From: Tubiluchus corallicola | Lineage: Eukaryota; Priapulida; Priapulimorpha; Priapulimorphida; Tubiluchidae | Assembly (NCBI GenBank): GCA_030141605.1 | Contig: JAQGDQ010001380.1 | Location: forward strand, 1 to 43,584 | Length of the DNA: 43,584 nt | Direction of reading: 5' to 3' | In this document: one piece after another, positions 19,620-33,100 of the stretch | Numbering within the stretch: position 1 is the first letter of the stretch | How the letters are laid out: each line of letters opens with the position of its first letter | Notes under the pieces: generated by a model | Seen by the model: only the letters and a program-made list of their open reading frames with translations | What the model was told of the DNA's origin: nothing | The model's database searches: none | Program-made: the position numbers and the translations under genes

Positions 19620-20210
19620 TGCATAACAGGCTTTGCCTGTATAAACTGGTTGCATGTTTGTAAATTTACCACTGGTGATGACAGCAGCAGCTTGTCAAAA
19701 CGTTTGGCAAGATTTTTAACTATGTAAAGTAGAAGTTTTAATAAAGTTGTGTTGTTTTTAACTATAAATGTCTCTAGTACACTATCATAAAAATTTCGTA
19801 TAAAGGTACCTCAAAGATATAAAATCACATTAAAAAATAGCACCGTTCTACATTCACAGAATTATTTTTGACAAGTGTAAAGTGTTAGTATTATTTCTTA
19901 TAGATATTAGATAAATAGGTAAATATTTTTCATAGATATTAAAAACAAACAGCTGTGTGTTGTTTATGTAGCTTGCGGATGCAGATGCGTTTTTCACCTG
20001 CAGAACACAGCCTGTGGAAACAAAACAGTGTGAAATAACTGCAGAAATAAATAATTTGGTGCATTGAAAACAATATAAACCGATTTTATCTATTCCGCAA
20101 CCGCGAGAGACAAACATGTACTGTTTTAATGTGCATAGGTAAAAAACGTAGGCAAAATACAAAATGGCTTCGAGCAAAGTAAAAAAAATCGCAACTACAA
20201 CAAAAGCGAA
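19620..20210. other. No gene recognised
   Basis: AT-rich. A minus-strand Cys-containing open frame (19854-20177) has no recognisable domain. Confidence 0.45.
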
Positions 20211-20211
20211 A

Positions 20212-20265
20212 AAGGTGGCACACGATCTGCGACGTTAAAACGAAACGTCGCTAAATGGGGAGTTG
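20212..20265. repeat. Single-copy relative of the 52-bp satellite, interrupted by a MITE
   Basis: GTTAAAACGAAACGTCGCTAA followed by ATGGGGAGTTG matches the unit of the satellite at 32240-33290. After the MITE at 20266-20711 the sequence resumes GCGAGGACTCACTG, as at the satellite's right end (CGTCGCTAAGCGAGGACTTACTGC, split here by the insertion). Confidence 0.6.
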
Positions 20266-20711
20266 TTAACCCTTTCATACCCGTTGTATCCCGTGGGATA
20301 CGAGAATATTTTCTGCCTTTAAAATTAATAAAATTTTAAAACGGACAGTTATTTGGTCTGTTAATAGTTATTTTGATTTAAGCCAATAACAATAGACTAA
20401 AAATGGTGATAAAATGGCAAACTAGAAAATCTACATAGCATAAAGAACAGCGCAAGGTACAGTACTTTAGAGACGACTTTGTACAGATCAGCATAGCATG
20501 TATACTAAATGTCTTAAATACTTTAAAAAATTATCAGCAGTCGCAAAATGAAGCCCATTTTTTGCTTTTGTTGTGTTTTTAAAACAGCCGGACTTTGTTT
20601 TTTTTGCACATGACAAAGAATGTTGTGTATCCCACAGGATACATTGGGAACAAAAGTTCCAAGCCAAAATTTTTTTCTTATTAAAAAATGATTTGGGACT
20701 GAAAGGGTTAA
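20266..20711 (-). mobile_element. piggyBac-type MITE, right copy (inverted)
   Basis: TTAA at 20266-20269 and 20708-20711. The reverse complement closely matches 16751-17215 along its length, including TATCCCGTGGGATACG near one end and CCCACAGGATACATTGGGA near the other. Ends are CCCTTTCATACCCG and GGGACTGAAAGGG. Confidence 0.85.
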
Positions 20712-20865
20712 GCGAGGACTCACTGTGTAAACAACGTGCCAGTATTGGGTCTGAACGAACATAAGTACAATGACTAGATGCACAAAACTAAATCCTCCAC
20801 AAAGTGTTTGTTTTGCACAAACTGGTAAATTTACCTCAAGCACCTCTAGGAAGCCATTATATGGC

Positions 20866-21132
20866 TTCATTTCAACTCACATTAATACTGAAACATTACA
20901 TGGCTTCATTTCAACTCACATTAATACTGAAACATTACATGGCTTCATTTCAACTCACATTAATACTGAAACATTACATGGCTTCATTTCGACTCACATT
21001 AATACTGAAACATTACATGGCTTCATTTGGACTCACATTAATACTGAAACATTACATGGCTTCATTTTGACTCACATTAACACTGAAACATTACATGGCT
21101 TCATTTTGACTCACATTAATACTGAAACATAA
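20866..21132. repeat. 39-bp tandem array, about 7 units, in the PGGHG 3' flank
   Basis: The unit is ACATTACATGGCTTCATTTC plus AACTCACATTAATACTGAA. Because 39 is divisible by 3, several frames stay open; these are not genes. It lies within about 60 bp of the PGGHG stop (21185), so it may be in that gene's 3'UTR on the minus strand. An A17 run (minus-strand T run) separates them. Confidence 0.9.
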
Positions 21133-21184
21133 CAGTTCAATTCATTTTTCTAAAAAAAAAAAAAAAAACACATTTCTTCTACAG

Positions 21185-24100
21185 TCACGGTAGATAGTCT
21201 GAAATTGTCCAGGCGATCACGGCCACCGCAGCAGCCAGTAACAACGCTGAGCAAGAAGGTACGACGTCTCTTCCCGCCGACTTCACCGTCGACATGACGG
21301 CAACGTGGCTGAGTTTAAACTGGAGACCTTTGTTCAGTTCAAGAGGAAAGAATTCTTTCGTTTCGTAGAAATAAATCCTGAAGAGTTGTCGAACGTCGGC
21401 GTTGGACGTCATGACGAATTCAACGATCTCTTGATTCCATCTGATCGTGAAAGCCGCTCCGAGGTAATCGAGGTGGGTGATGGTCATTCTGGATAATAAA
21501 GAAATAAAGATTATTAAAGGAAAGGTAAACATATTTACTATGTACAGTGTCAAACACTCATATTGTGATTCCGTGCTGCTTTGTGTGTTGTGAGGCTGTC
21601 AAGTATATGTGTGCTTGCACAGCAAACTCTTGCATAAGTCGGCAGTTAAGCTTTTCTGTTGTTCACTCATCCTGAATCTCCATTTCATGAGGATCATTTT
21701 GATACAAAGTTCATCGCTTTATGTTATTTCTAAGCTGAGATAATCCACGTTGACGTTGAGGTGCAGGCTGCACACTGAAAAACATAACCTTGAGAAAATC
21801 ACTGTTAAAGTCAGCCATTGTTTTTTGTCTCGTTTCTACAAAACACTTAGCAACCGCACAAACGTTGGTTGCTATGGACTTTGCAGGAGCACATTGAAGT
21901 TATGTTTAAATCCAGTAGATTGCTCTTCCTAACAAAGATCTGGGTTTGGCAACAGAAAAAAAACTTGAAGCAAAATGACTGCTTCCACAAGCTACTATCA
22001 AACTTTGAAAATAAGAGTTCTTTACAACTGCAGCACTAGTTCCTATACACAAAAATGGATAAGGAGTGATAAAATTAGATTTTTTGTATGTTTTAAACAT
22101 TTTCTTGATAATGCTTTGTTAGAATATAAAAGTTCGATATATTTAGCATTTGTTTTTTTATAAAAAAAGAAATTGATATTTGATTAAATGTTTAATGCAT
22201 TCTATTTTGAAGCATCATAACTTAGTTTTAACGATGCCAACTTAAGGACGGTTTTAGTTTGCAAGCACACAAATAACATAATTTAAAAGGTGTGGAATGA
22301 AGCTTCTCATTTAGGAGTTTGAAAGATATTTTAGCAGCATTTCAGCTACGACAACGCTGCCTTCTGTTAGTTTCATTGTGTTGTACAGTTGCTAAGTGTT
22401 TTGTAGAAACACAATAAAAACAATGGCTGACTTTAACAGTGATTTTCTCAATATTATGTTTTTCAGTGTGCAGCCTGCATCTCAACTTCAATATGGATTA
22501 TATCAGCTTAGGAATAACATAGAGTGATGAACTTGGTATCAAGATGATCCTCATGAAATGGAGATTCAGGATATGTGAGTAACTAGAAAAGTTTAGCTGT
22601 TGCTTGCCGGATGTTTTTGATATGCAAGCACAAAATGCCTCAGAATTTTCCGCAACACACAAAAATAACTACAGTGTTCACCGATTTCGAAAACTGGCCC
22701 ATAGACACCATTTATTATAGTATTACACGAGTGCAGAATGCCCAGAATTTGTGTAACAGGAGGCTGTAGTAAAGAAACAAATGATGATGTTAGCCTTTTT
22801 CAAGTTTCACGGCCCGAAAGCAGACAGTAAATGGCTAGAATTGTAATTGCTAAACACCTGCTAAGGCTCAAATACGCCAATTTGTTACCAGGCATGACGA
22901 TTCCTGCCTTGACGTCATCAGTGAGTGGTCGCTGTTAGCCATTTCAAGTGTCCCGACCGGAAAGCGGACACTAGGTCCGCTAGAGTTGTACTCGCCATGA
23001 TTGTGTGTGAACAGTAAACACTGCTAAGGCTCAAATACTCCTGCCTTGACGTCATCAGTGAGTGATCCGTCAATGACGTCTCGCCCGATCATAGATTTAC
23101 ATGTGGCAATTGGAGTATGTAAAATCGACAAATTATTTACTTAATTAGTTAATTGTGTTACAAAAGCAACTGGAATGTCATTTCAAAACGTGCTCCTCAA
23201 ACTTCTGCTAAACTTGTTGGCGAGACGGGGCTTTTACTTTAAGCAAAATCGTGGCTATTCAGTCTAACACAGTCATCTACAATGTTTCAACCACAACGTG
23301 GTCGTGATCACACAACTCACCTAATAAGAACATAAGGTATAACATTTACGCGTATGTTTGTGATCGCAACAGCTCATAACACCTCATTTTATCTTTGCTT
23401 CATTACATTCATTGTCATTCAATCTGTTTTGTAGCTTTACATTAACTTCGAACATACTGATACAGGGGCGCCAGCAGCAAATTACAGGGGCAGGGCAGCA
23501 AATTACAGGGGCACCGGCAACAAATTACAAGGGTACCGGCAACAAATTACAAGGGTACCGGCAGCAAATTATAGGGGCACCAGCAACAAATTACAGAGGC
23601 GGGGGCAGAAAATTACAAGGGCGCCGGGAGCAAATTATAGGGGCACCAGCAACAAATTACAGAGGCGGGGGCAGAAAATTACAAGGGCGACGGGAGCAAA
23701 TTATAGGGGCACCAGCAACAAATTACAGGGGCACCGGCAGCAAATGACAGGGCACTGGCAGGAAATTACAAGGACAGGGGCAGCAAGTTACAAGGGCAGG
23801 GGCAGCATTTACGAAAAGGGCACGTTTTATTTACCCACATTTCTGTGGCTACACTGATGACAATATGACTTATGTATAAAGGTATGTCTAAGGCACCCCA
23901 AATGCCTTCTGTTTCTCACATAGTCCTTTTAAATAAACTAGTATTAGTAAATTACTTTTACTAATCATACTATTCAGTATAGTAAATATACTGAGAAATA
24001 TATACAAAGCACATATACATGATTTGGCTTCATACACGGTGTGGCTTCGTCGTTACTGAATCGTTTACATTTTCCTGTAAACTTTTTTGGGGTAATCATG

Positions 24101-26973
24101 GATAACCACACATTTTTCCATCAAAACGGCACAGTTCTGCTCCCGCGCTGCCCCCGCCCTTGGGAAAGGGCAAGACGGTCGCTGCACACCAGCACCCCTG
24201 CAGCGGTACGCCACAAAGGTAACTGCACTTGATAGAAAGAATGATGAGCGTCTTACTCTTTAGTGTTGGCTGGCAACACCGGATTAAAATCCAGGCGATC
24301 CTCTCGTATTCGGATGCCTCCATAACCGAAGAGAAGTGCTTGGAGAAATCCTCCCATCCCGGTAATAAAATTTACCGCCCCTTTTGCATCCTTTACTTCC
24401 GACCAGATCTAAAAAAACAGGAACACAATTTTATCAATGTAAAACAATTGCAGAAAATCTCGCAAATGGCTTAATAAAAGACTATTTAAATTTAATTTTA
24501 TAATTGTAGATGTACAATATATGAATGAATTTCACTTTCCAAACTTTTAAAATTTTAGTATCGTATTAATTTTAGTATCGTAATAGCTCGTGAAAGCAGT
24601 CACTTTGCTTCGGGTTTTTTCTTCTGACAAGCCCAGATCTTCGTCTGGAAGAGCCATCTACTGGATTTAAACATAACTTCAATGTGTTTTTGCAAAGTCC
24701 GTAGCAACCAACATTTGTACGGTTGCAAAGTGTTTTGTAGAAATGCGACAAAAAACAATGGCTGACTTTAACATTGATTTTCTCAAGATTATGTTTTTCA
24801 GTGTGCAGCCTGCACCTCAACTTCAACGTGGATTATCTCAGCTTAGAAATAACATAGAACAATGAACTTGGTATCAAAATAATTCCCATGAAATGAAGAT
24901 TCAGGGTGTGTGAATAACTAGAAAAGCTTAATTGTCGACTTATGGATGATTTTGGTATGCAAGCACACTCAAACGGACCTCAACTTCAGCGTGGATTATC
25001 TCAGCTTAGAAATAACAAAGAGCAATGAACTTGGTATCAAAATGATCCTCATGAAATGGATTCAGGATACGTGAATGTCTGGAAAACCTTAATTGCTGAC
25101 TTATGGATGACCGTGGTATGCAAGCACACATATAGAAGTTGTTTAGCTTGCTTTTCACAAAGTAAATTATATATATATATAATATTAGCATTATATAAGC
25201 ATATTATAAGACATATATAATTAGCATTAATATATATATATATATTACATTTTTGTTGAGACCATTTACTTTATTTGGAGCAACTTAATAGTAATAAGAG
25301 TAATTTCTGTAGTCACTCTGTACACAACGTCTCTCAATTCTACCTTAAACGGAGGCACGATGTGTTCAAAGTTTTTCTGAAACAGCTCCGCTGCTTTCTT
25401 GTAGTCACCAAGTTCCAACCAGCCAACAGTGAACATTCCCCACGTCATTGCCGGTCCGGTTGGACTTGTCACCTAGAATGAACACGAACGGCTCATTTCT
25501 ACGCAGAATTCCACTTAGTTGAGCGTAAATGAACGTAGAATCGTTGCAGTAACGTTTTGTAAATGAACATATCAGACTAAAGCATAAACAACGAGCCATG
25601 CGAATGTGATTAGACTAAAGAATAAACAAAAAGCCATGTGAATGTGATAAGACTGAAGTATAAAGAACGAGCCATGCAAATGTGATAAGACTGAAGCATA
25701 GACAAAGAGCCATGCGAATGTGATAAGACTAAAGTATAAACAAAGAACTGCGCGAGTGTGATAAGATTGAAGTACAAACAAGGAGCCAGGCAAATGCGAT
25801 GAGACTGAAGTGTAAACAAAGAGCCATGCAAATGTGATAAGACTGAAGTATAAACAAAGAACTGCGCGAGTGTGATAAGATTGAAGTAAACACTGATGAT
25901 GACAGCAGTGTCTCTGTCGAAATAATTTGACATGATTTTTTAACTATGTAAATTAAAAGTTTTGATAAAGTTGTAGTGTTTTAACTAGAAATGTTTTTAA
26001 GTGCCTGAAATAAAAAAAAATTGACTCAACGAAAATTTTCTTCTAACATCTGTAAGTGCCAATTCAACTGTCTTGCAAAGAATATCCGAAAATGACGATC
26101 TAAAAATGAGTTGCCCAGACGTTGCCGTAGAAACAATTTTTCGTTTCTGAGCAGACACGAGGAGGAAAAACAATTTTTACGGGAACTTATTCTTTGATAA
26201 AACCAAATGAGCTTTTGGAAATTTTCTGTAATTTCCGATTTTTTCAGGCAAATTTAGTTGGAGTCATTTCTGCCGTTATTTTTAGAAAATGACATCGAGC
26301 CCAAAATAATCTGTTCAAAACAACCAGCAATCTATTTCAGTCTGCGCATTTCTTACCAAAAATATTTTAATGGTCTTAGCCAATGCACAAAGAAAATTTA
26401 AAAAAATATCATTTTTCACAACAGTGTATGAATTTTCCGCAAATTCGAATGTAACCAAATGAACAGAGGAAAGAATATGCTTTAGCTTGCCCAACAGCTA
26501 ACGGTCATCCACCCAACACACTGCCGTAAGGTACAAAGCTTAACTGAGAACATCTGCCATATACATGTGTTATCAAATTTTAACAGCTGCTTTACCGGTG
26601 CTGCCATCTAGGGGTGAAAATAGTACTTACATCTTCGTATATAAGCAGATCATTTTTCCTAACTGACTCTGGCATATCATACATAAGAGGAAAACCCAGT
26701 AATATGACATCAGCCTGTTTCACCATATTATCTGCAAATATAAATTTTTCACATACAATGCACAGTTATTTACAATATCAGCTGAACATCGACTGCTTTA
26801 CTGAATATCTTCGAAGCAGCGAGCAAAGGGCATACAGGCAAGTTTGCTAACACATAGAAAAGTGCCTTCTGCTGAACCCTTTCATTATGTTGCTGCTTTT
26901 TAACGTCTGCATATCTGCAACTTCTTGTGGTGTGTTACTAAAATAGAATCTTGTAAATATTAGTTTTATGTCT

Positions 26974-27011
<38 letters not shown>

Positions 27012-27095
27012 GAACATATACCAATGCACTCACACACACACAGACGAACACACACACACATGCACTCTCACACACGCACGCACGCACACACAAAC

Positions 27096-27135
<40 letters not shown>

Positions 27136-30100
27136 GTGCAGAGCCTCATAAATAAACATGTGCTTATATTTAGAAACCAGTTTTCACAAAAGACACAATA
27201 CTAGTCCATAATGTGCAATCATTTTATAAGACTGCAGGACAATCAACTAAACATACGTTTCATCAACGATCTACAAGTGATTTTGTGTGGCACCTGGCTT
27301 CAGATGCTGATTGGCTGGTTAGCGTTACTTGTTGTGAAGCAACCCCAATCCCACGGCTGTCAAACGTTTCAAAAACGTCTTGCGTGGCCGTAGCAGTGAA
27401 ATAAGCAGACCTGGGTAACTGAGCTTAGTCACTTGGCTTGGGCGGCGGTCTACCGCCTTCCATAGTGAAAGGGTTAAGTTTTTTTAGCCTTATTTCTAGC
27501 AGTAGAAATGGTATAAAGTACAGGTACTTATCCACTTATGACCTATGTGACTTACAACCATTCGACTTTACGACCCCGACCGCGACTTAAATGAAGATGG
27601 GGTGATTTTTCACATCACTTACATGCTGTCTTATTGCACGCAGGGCTTGCATTTTAGCAGTAACTCTGTATAAAACTTATGCGGTAAGACCTCGCTTAAC
27701 GACGCCAATGCATTCCAGCGAAACCTCCAATCTCTCGTACCATATTTAGTGACATAGTTTAAAATTCCCATTCTGATGTGGTTAGTAAGCATTAATAATT
27801 TATGATCACTAATTCACTGATCATTTTCGTGGGTGTTACAAGTTGAAATGTTGTAATAAATTGTTACCTAAGATATGGTTTCGCATTTGAAGCAAATGTA
27901 TAGTTATGATAAATTAACAAAAACATAGTACGTTATATGCAGATTGTATATTAGGTCTACAGGTAGATTTTCTATACGTATTAGTCATTCGTACCTTTCA
28001 CACACCCATATTTCAAATGCACGCGTTTTGTAAATTCCCAATTATAATTTCTGCACACAATGAAAATTACTTATATCATTATGTAAAATTACTTATATTA
28101 TGTAAACTTGACCTTTTGCGCATTTTGATGAATACTACACAAACAAAAATGTTTCTGCTATATTATGCTCTATATTATGCTCAAAGCAGACATTTTGCAT
28201 AAACAAACCTAATTTCACAGTATTAACTTTTAAACACGTGATATGATATGCACAAAATAATGCAACGTGTGCAAGTTTAAGACTATCAACACCAGTGACT
28301 CAGGAAAGGCAGTTTCAATTTAAAAGAAGGATACAGAACATTTTACCATCATTTGGAGAAATATTTAAAAGCAGCTCAGTACTGGCAGCATTCTTCGTTA
28401 CTTTGTGGTGAAATTTGGATGAAAGTTTATTGCCTTATTACTAAAGATTCTATACCAAGTGCTGCTAATTGTGAATTACTATTAGAACTATTATTGCTCG
28501 GTCTTAGTTACTTACAACAAACTAGACAATTCTTAGTGATCTATAAATCTGCTTTATTCAACACGACAAAACTGAAACTGTGAATTAATCTGAGCTTGGT
28601 TCAAGTTGAGAAACGTGGCTATACCATTTCAGAAGAGTCAACTTTTATTTTCATTGCTGTTCCAATTATTTGTGCCACAGATGAAGTCGTCAATCAAAGT
28701 TGGATTTTATCTGATGTCTCTGATCACGGTGTGTAGTGGATGGAGCGCATGTGATGATCCGTCTTGGCAGTGCAGATGTGATTATTGGGAAGATTTGGAT
28801 TGCTTTTGGGGAAATTTGTCCCTAACAGACGTACAGAATATTTCAAATACATTACCAAAAGATATCGACATGCTCACGATTTACAACTATTCAAACAGTG
28901 AATTTCCAGACAAATTTTTGGCAGGAGAAAAGATGAACACTTTGCACATTAGTCACTCCAAGCAGCTGAAACGCATCAATGAAACCAGTATAGCAGCTGA
29001 CATCAGGATATTAGCCTTGCGTGCCCTCAGTGCTTTAGAGACAATTGACTCAATGGCATTCCAAGCAATTACAAGACTGGAGGCTCTATATATTTTGGAC
29101 TGCTACCAGCTGACATCGATTACTGGGCACTTGTCTTTTACACAAAGTCCAAATCTGATTCACATTTACATTGAACGGACATCCATGGAAATACTTAAGG
29201 AGCCAAAACTACACAGCAGCGTACTGAATAGCAGCAATTTTGTACGGATTAACTTTTGGGGTGAGTTCAATTCAAATTTTTGACTAACAACTTTCAGCAG
29301 AGCACGAAGCCAGTGTGGTCAATTGAATACATTTATGTGTCATAAGATTTAATGAAAACAGTGTCCTTATAATAGGTGAGCAAGTTTGTCTTACGTGATG
29401 CTTTAGGTAAAACTTCTTTCACTATTCTTATAAGTTTTGTATTTTAATGGTTGTTTTGCTGTTGTTGTTATCGTTGTTGCCATTTTTATAGAAAATAATT
29501 TCACATGCGACTGTGACATCAGTTGGGTTTTCAACAAACCGTGGAAACTAGTAAGAGATTTTCAATGCCGACAATCAGAAAATGGAAATTACAAAACAGC
29601 TACAAAAGCAGACTTTGACTATTGTTACGATGCAACAAACCAAACCACTGAGTCATCTACAGAGAGCTCAACCACTGAACCGTCTACAGAGAACTCAACC
29701 ACTGAGCCATCTACAATGAGCTTAACCTCTGAGTCGTCTACAGTGAACTCAACCACTGAGTCATCTACAGAGAACTCAACTACTAAGCCGTCTACAGAGA
29801 ACTCAACCACTGAGTCGTCTACAGAGAACTCAACCACTGAGTCGTCTACAGAGAACTCAACCACTGAGTCATCTACAGAGAACTCAACCACTGAGCAGTC
29901 TACAGAGAACTCCACCACTGAGCCGTCTACAGAGAACTCAACCACTGAGCCGTCTACAGAGAACTCCACCACTGAGCCGTCTACAGAGAACTCAACCACT
30001 GAGCCGTCTACAAAGAACTCAACCACTGAGCCGTCTACAGTGAACTCAACCACTGAGCCGCCTACAGAGAACTCAACTACTGAGCTGCCTACAGTGAACT

Positions 30101-33100
30101 CAACCACTGAGTCGTCTACAGTGAACTCAACTACTGAGCTGCCTACAGTGAACTCAACCACTGAGCCGTCTACAGTGAACTCAACTAGTGAGCCGTTTAC
30201 AGAGAACTCAACCGCTGAGTCGTCTACAGTGAACTCAACCACTGAGTCGTCTACAGGGAACTCAACCACTGAGTCGTCTACAGGGAACTCAACCACTGAG
30301 CCGTCTACAGAGAACTCAACCACTGAGTCGTCTACAGAGAACTCAACCACTGAACCGTCTACAGTGAGCTCAACTAGTAAGCCATGTACAGTGAGTTCAA
30401 CCACTAGGCCACCTACAAAGAACTCAATCACTACAACATCAGCTAGCTCTTCAAGTGAGCTGTATGGCACACAATGTAAACTGAATGAAGTCTTTGCACT
30501 AGTATTCTTAGTTTTAGCAAGTCACCTTTTTTACCTGTAAAAATGCCACCAATACAGCTATTCTCAGTAAAAAGACATTAGCACCGCCATAGTCATTCAG
30601 TAAAAGCGCCGCGTGGCTAAAAGCAGCCACATTAGAAGTGATAGTTACGAATCAATATCATAAATTGAAAGTAATAATTTAGCCTCATCATAACATAGTG
30701 AAAGATTCATCCCAGACCGTAAAAGTTCTGACAGTCTTTCCTGCATGTGATTTATTCCTTTTTAAATAAACAAGGCGCTTCATTTTGAGAGGGGAGATTT
30801 TCTGTGTTAAAAAGTCTTGAAGTTGAAAAAGGAAGTTAATTTTTGAAAGTCAACAAAATTCAAGCTAACAAAGAACTGAGGGAAACCCTCATAATTGTTA
30901 TTACTGTTCTTTTATCCACTGACCAGTGGCCAACCATAAGAGCCAGTAATTCTATTGCTAAGTGTGTTGCTATAGATAAGAATAGGTAGAAAAACAATTA
31001 CACTAGTTAGAGATGTAAGTCTTTGGGAAGCAATAAGATGGATCATGTCAGAGATTAGAAAATTAAGAAGTTGAAGTGATGCTAAACTATTCAGGTTGGT
31101 GATTGTGTGTAAAGCAGATAGACGACCATTTTATACTATTAACATAATAATATGCCATAATAATATAACATGATATACACATTCATTATGTGTGCACAAT
31201 AGCCAGCACTGCTGTTAGATGTTGCGTTTGTCAACAGTAATATTATATTGCGAATGAAATATAATCAAGGAAATGGTTTGTGTCAGCATTTTCCTCTCCA
31301 GAATTCGTCCATGTTTGTCAGGATAAATTATTGTTACAATAAAATTAATATTTTATAATTTAAATATAGCTTTTGTTTTTTAATCTAACGAGGAGAGTTT
31401 ACACAGACTGTGTTTGTTTTAAAATAAATATTTGCTTATATCTTAAAAGCAGTCAACAAGTAGACATGTTTTAGCTACGAGCATGCAGATGCATAGCACA
31501 CTTGGCTAATCTAAATTTTATTAACGTGACTCTCAATCAATTAATCAATTTATTTCACTCCAGCAATACATATACAATACATCAACATACAATATTATTG
31601 AAACAAAAAGAAACAGTATAGGTAAAAAACCCATTTATGAAGTCAAATTAACCAATAGAAAAGAGTTGCTGTATGACACCTTGAAAGCTTGGCTTGTTAG
31701 GGTGGCGCAAATGAGTGAATGAAAGAATGGTTAGGGTTAGTAGACATGATGGAATGGAAAAAAATAGTAAGATTAGGGATAGGAAGAAGGAATGGAGGGG
31801 AGGATGAGTGAATGAAAGAATGGTTAGGATTAGTAGACATGATGGAATGAAAAAAATAGCAAGATTAGGGATAGGAAGAAGGAAGGGATGGGAGGATGAG
31901 TGAATGAAAGAATGGTTAGGGTTAGTAGACATGATGGAATGGAAAAAAGTAGTAATATTAGGAATAGGAAGAAGGAAGAGAAGAAACGACCACAGTGTAT
32001 GTTTAATTTACATAGAGCTATATTAAAATAGCATTATAAATGACTGGAGGCTATAATTTATATAATAAGCACGTTTAATAATTGCACTGTTTACATTACT
32101 AATGCATTTTTAGAACAGAATAATGCAATATATGCCATTCTGATGCTTCAAATAAGTAAAAATGTCGCTGAAAAATGAAAATTGGTTTCAGCAAAGTTAA
32201 AATGAAATGTGTGTTATTAATTGGGAAAAGGTGAAATGTTCAAGGTCGTTAAAACAAAACGTTGCTAAACAGGGAGTCGGTAATCTAATGTTCAGGGTCG
32301 TTAAAACAAAACGTTGCTAAACAGGGAGTCGGTAATCAAATGTTCAGGGTCGCTAAAACGAAACGTCTCTAAACAGGGAGTCGGTAATCTAATGTTCAGG
32401 GTCGTTAAAACAAAACGTTGCTAAACAGGGAGTCGGTAATCAAATGTTCAGGGTCGCTAAAACGAAACGTCTCTAAACAGGGAGTCGGTAATCTAATGTT
32501 CAGGGTCGTTAAAACGAAACGTCTCTAAACAGGGAGTCGGTAATCTAATGTTCAGGGTCGCTAAAACGAAACGTCTCTAAACAGGGAGTCGGTAATCAAT
32601 GTTCAGGGCGTAAACGAAACGTCTCTAAACAGGGAGTCGGTAATCTAATGTTCAGGGTCGTTAAAACGAAACGTCTCTAAACAGGGAGTCGGTAATCTAA
32701 TGTTCAGGGTCGTTAAACGAAACGTCTCTAAACAGGGAGTCGGTAATCAATGTTCAGGGTCGTAAAACGAAACGTCTCTAAACAGGGAGTCGGTAATCTA
32801 ATGTTCAGGGTCGTAAAACGAAACGTCTCTAAACAGGGAGTCGGTAATCTAATGTTCAGGGTCGCTAAAACGAAACGTCTCTAAACAGGGAGTCGGTAAT
32901 CTAATGTTCGGGTGCTAAACGAAACGTCTTAAACAGGGAGTCGTTATGTTCGGGTCGTAAAAAACGTCTCTAAACAGGGAGTCGGTATTAATGTTCAAGG
33001 TCGTTAAAACAAAACGTCTCTAAACAGGGAGTCGGTAATCTAATGTTCAGGGTCGTTAAAACGAAACGTCTCTAAACAGGGAGTCGGTAATCTAATGTTC

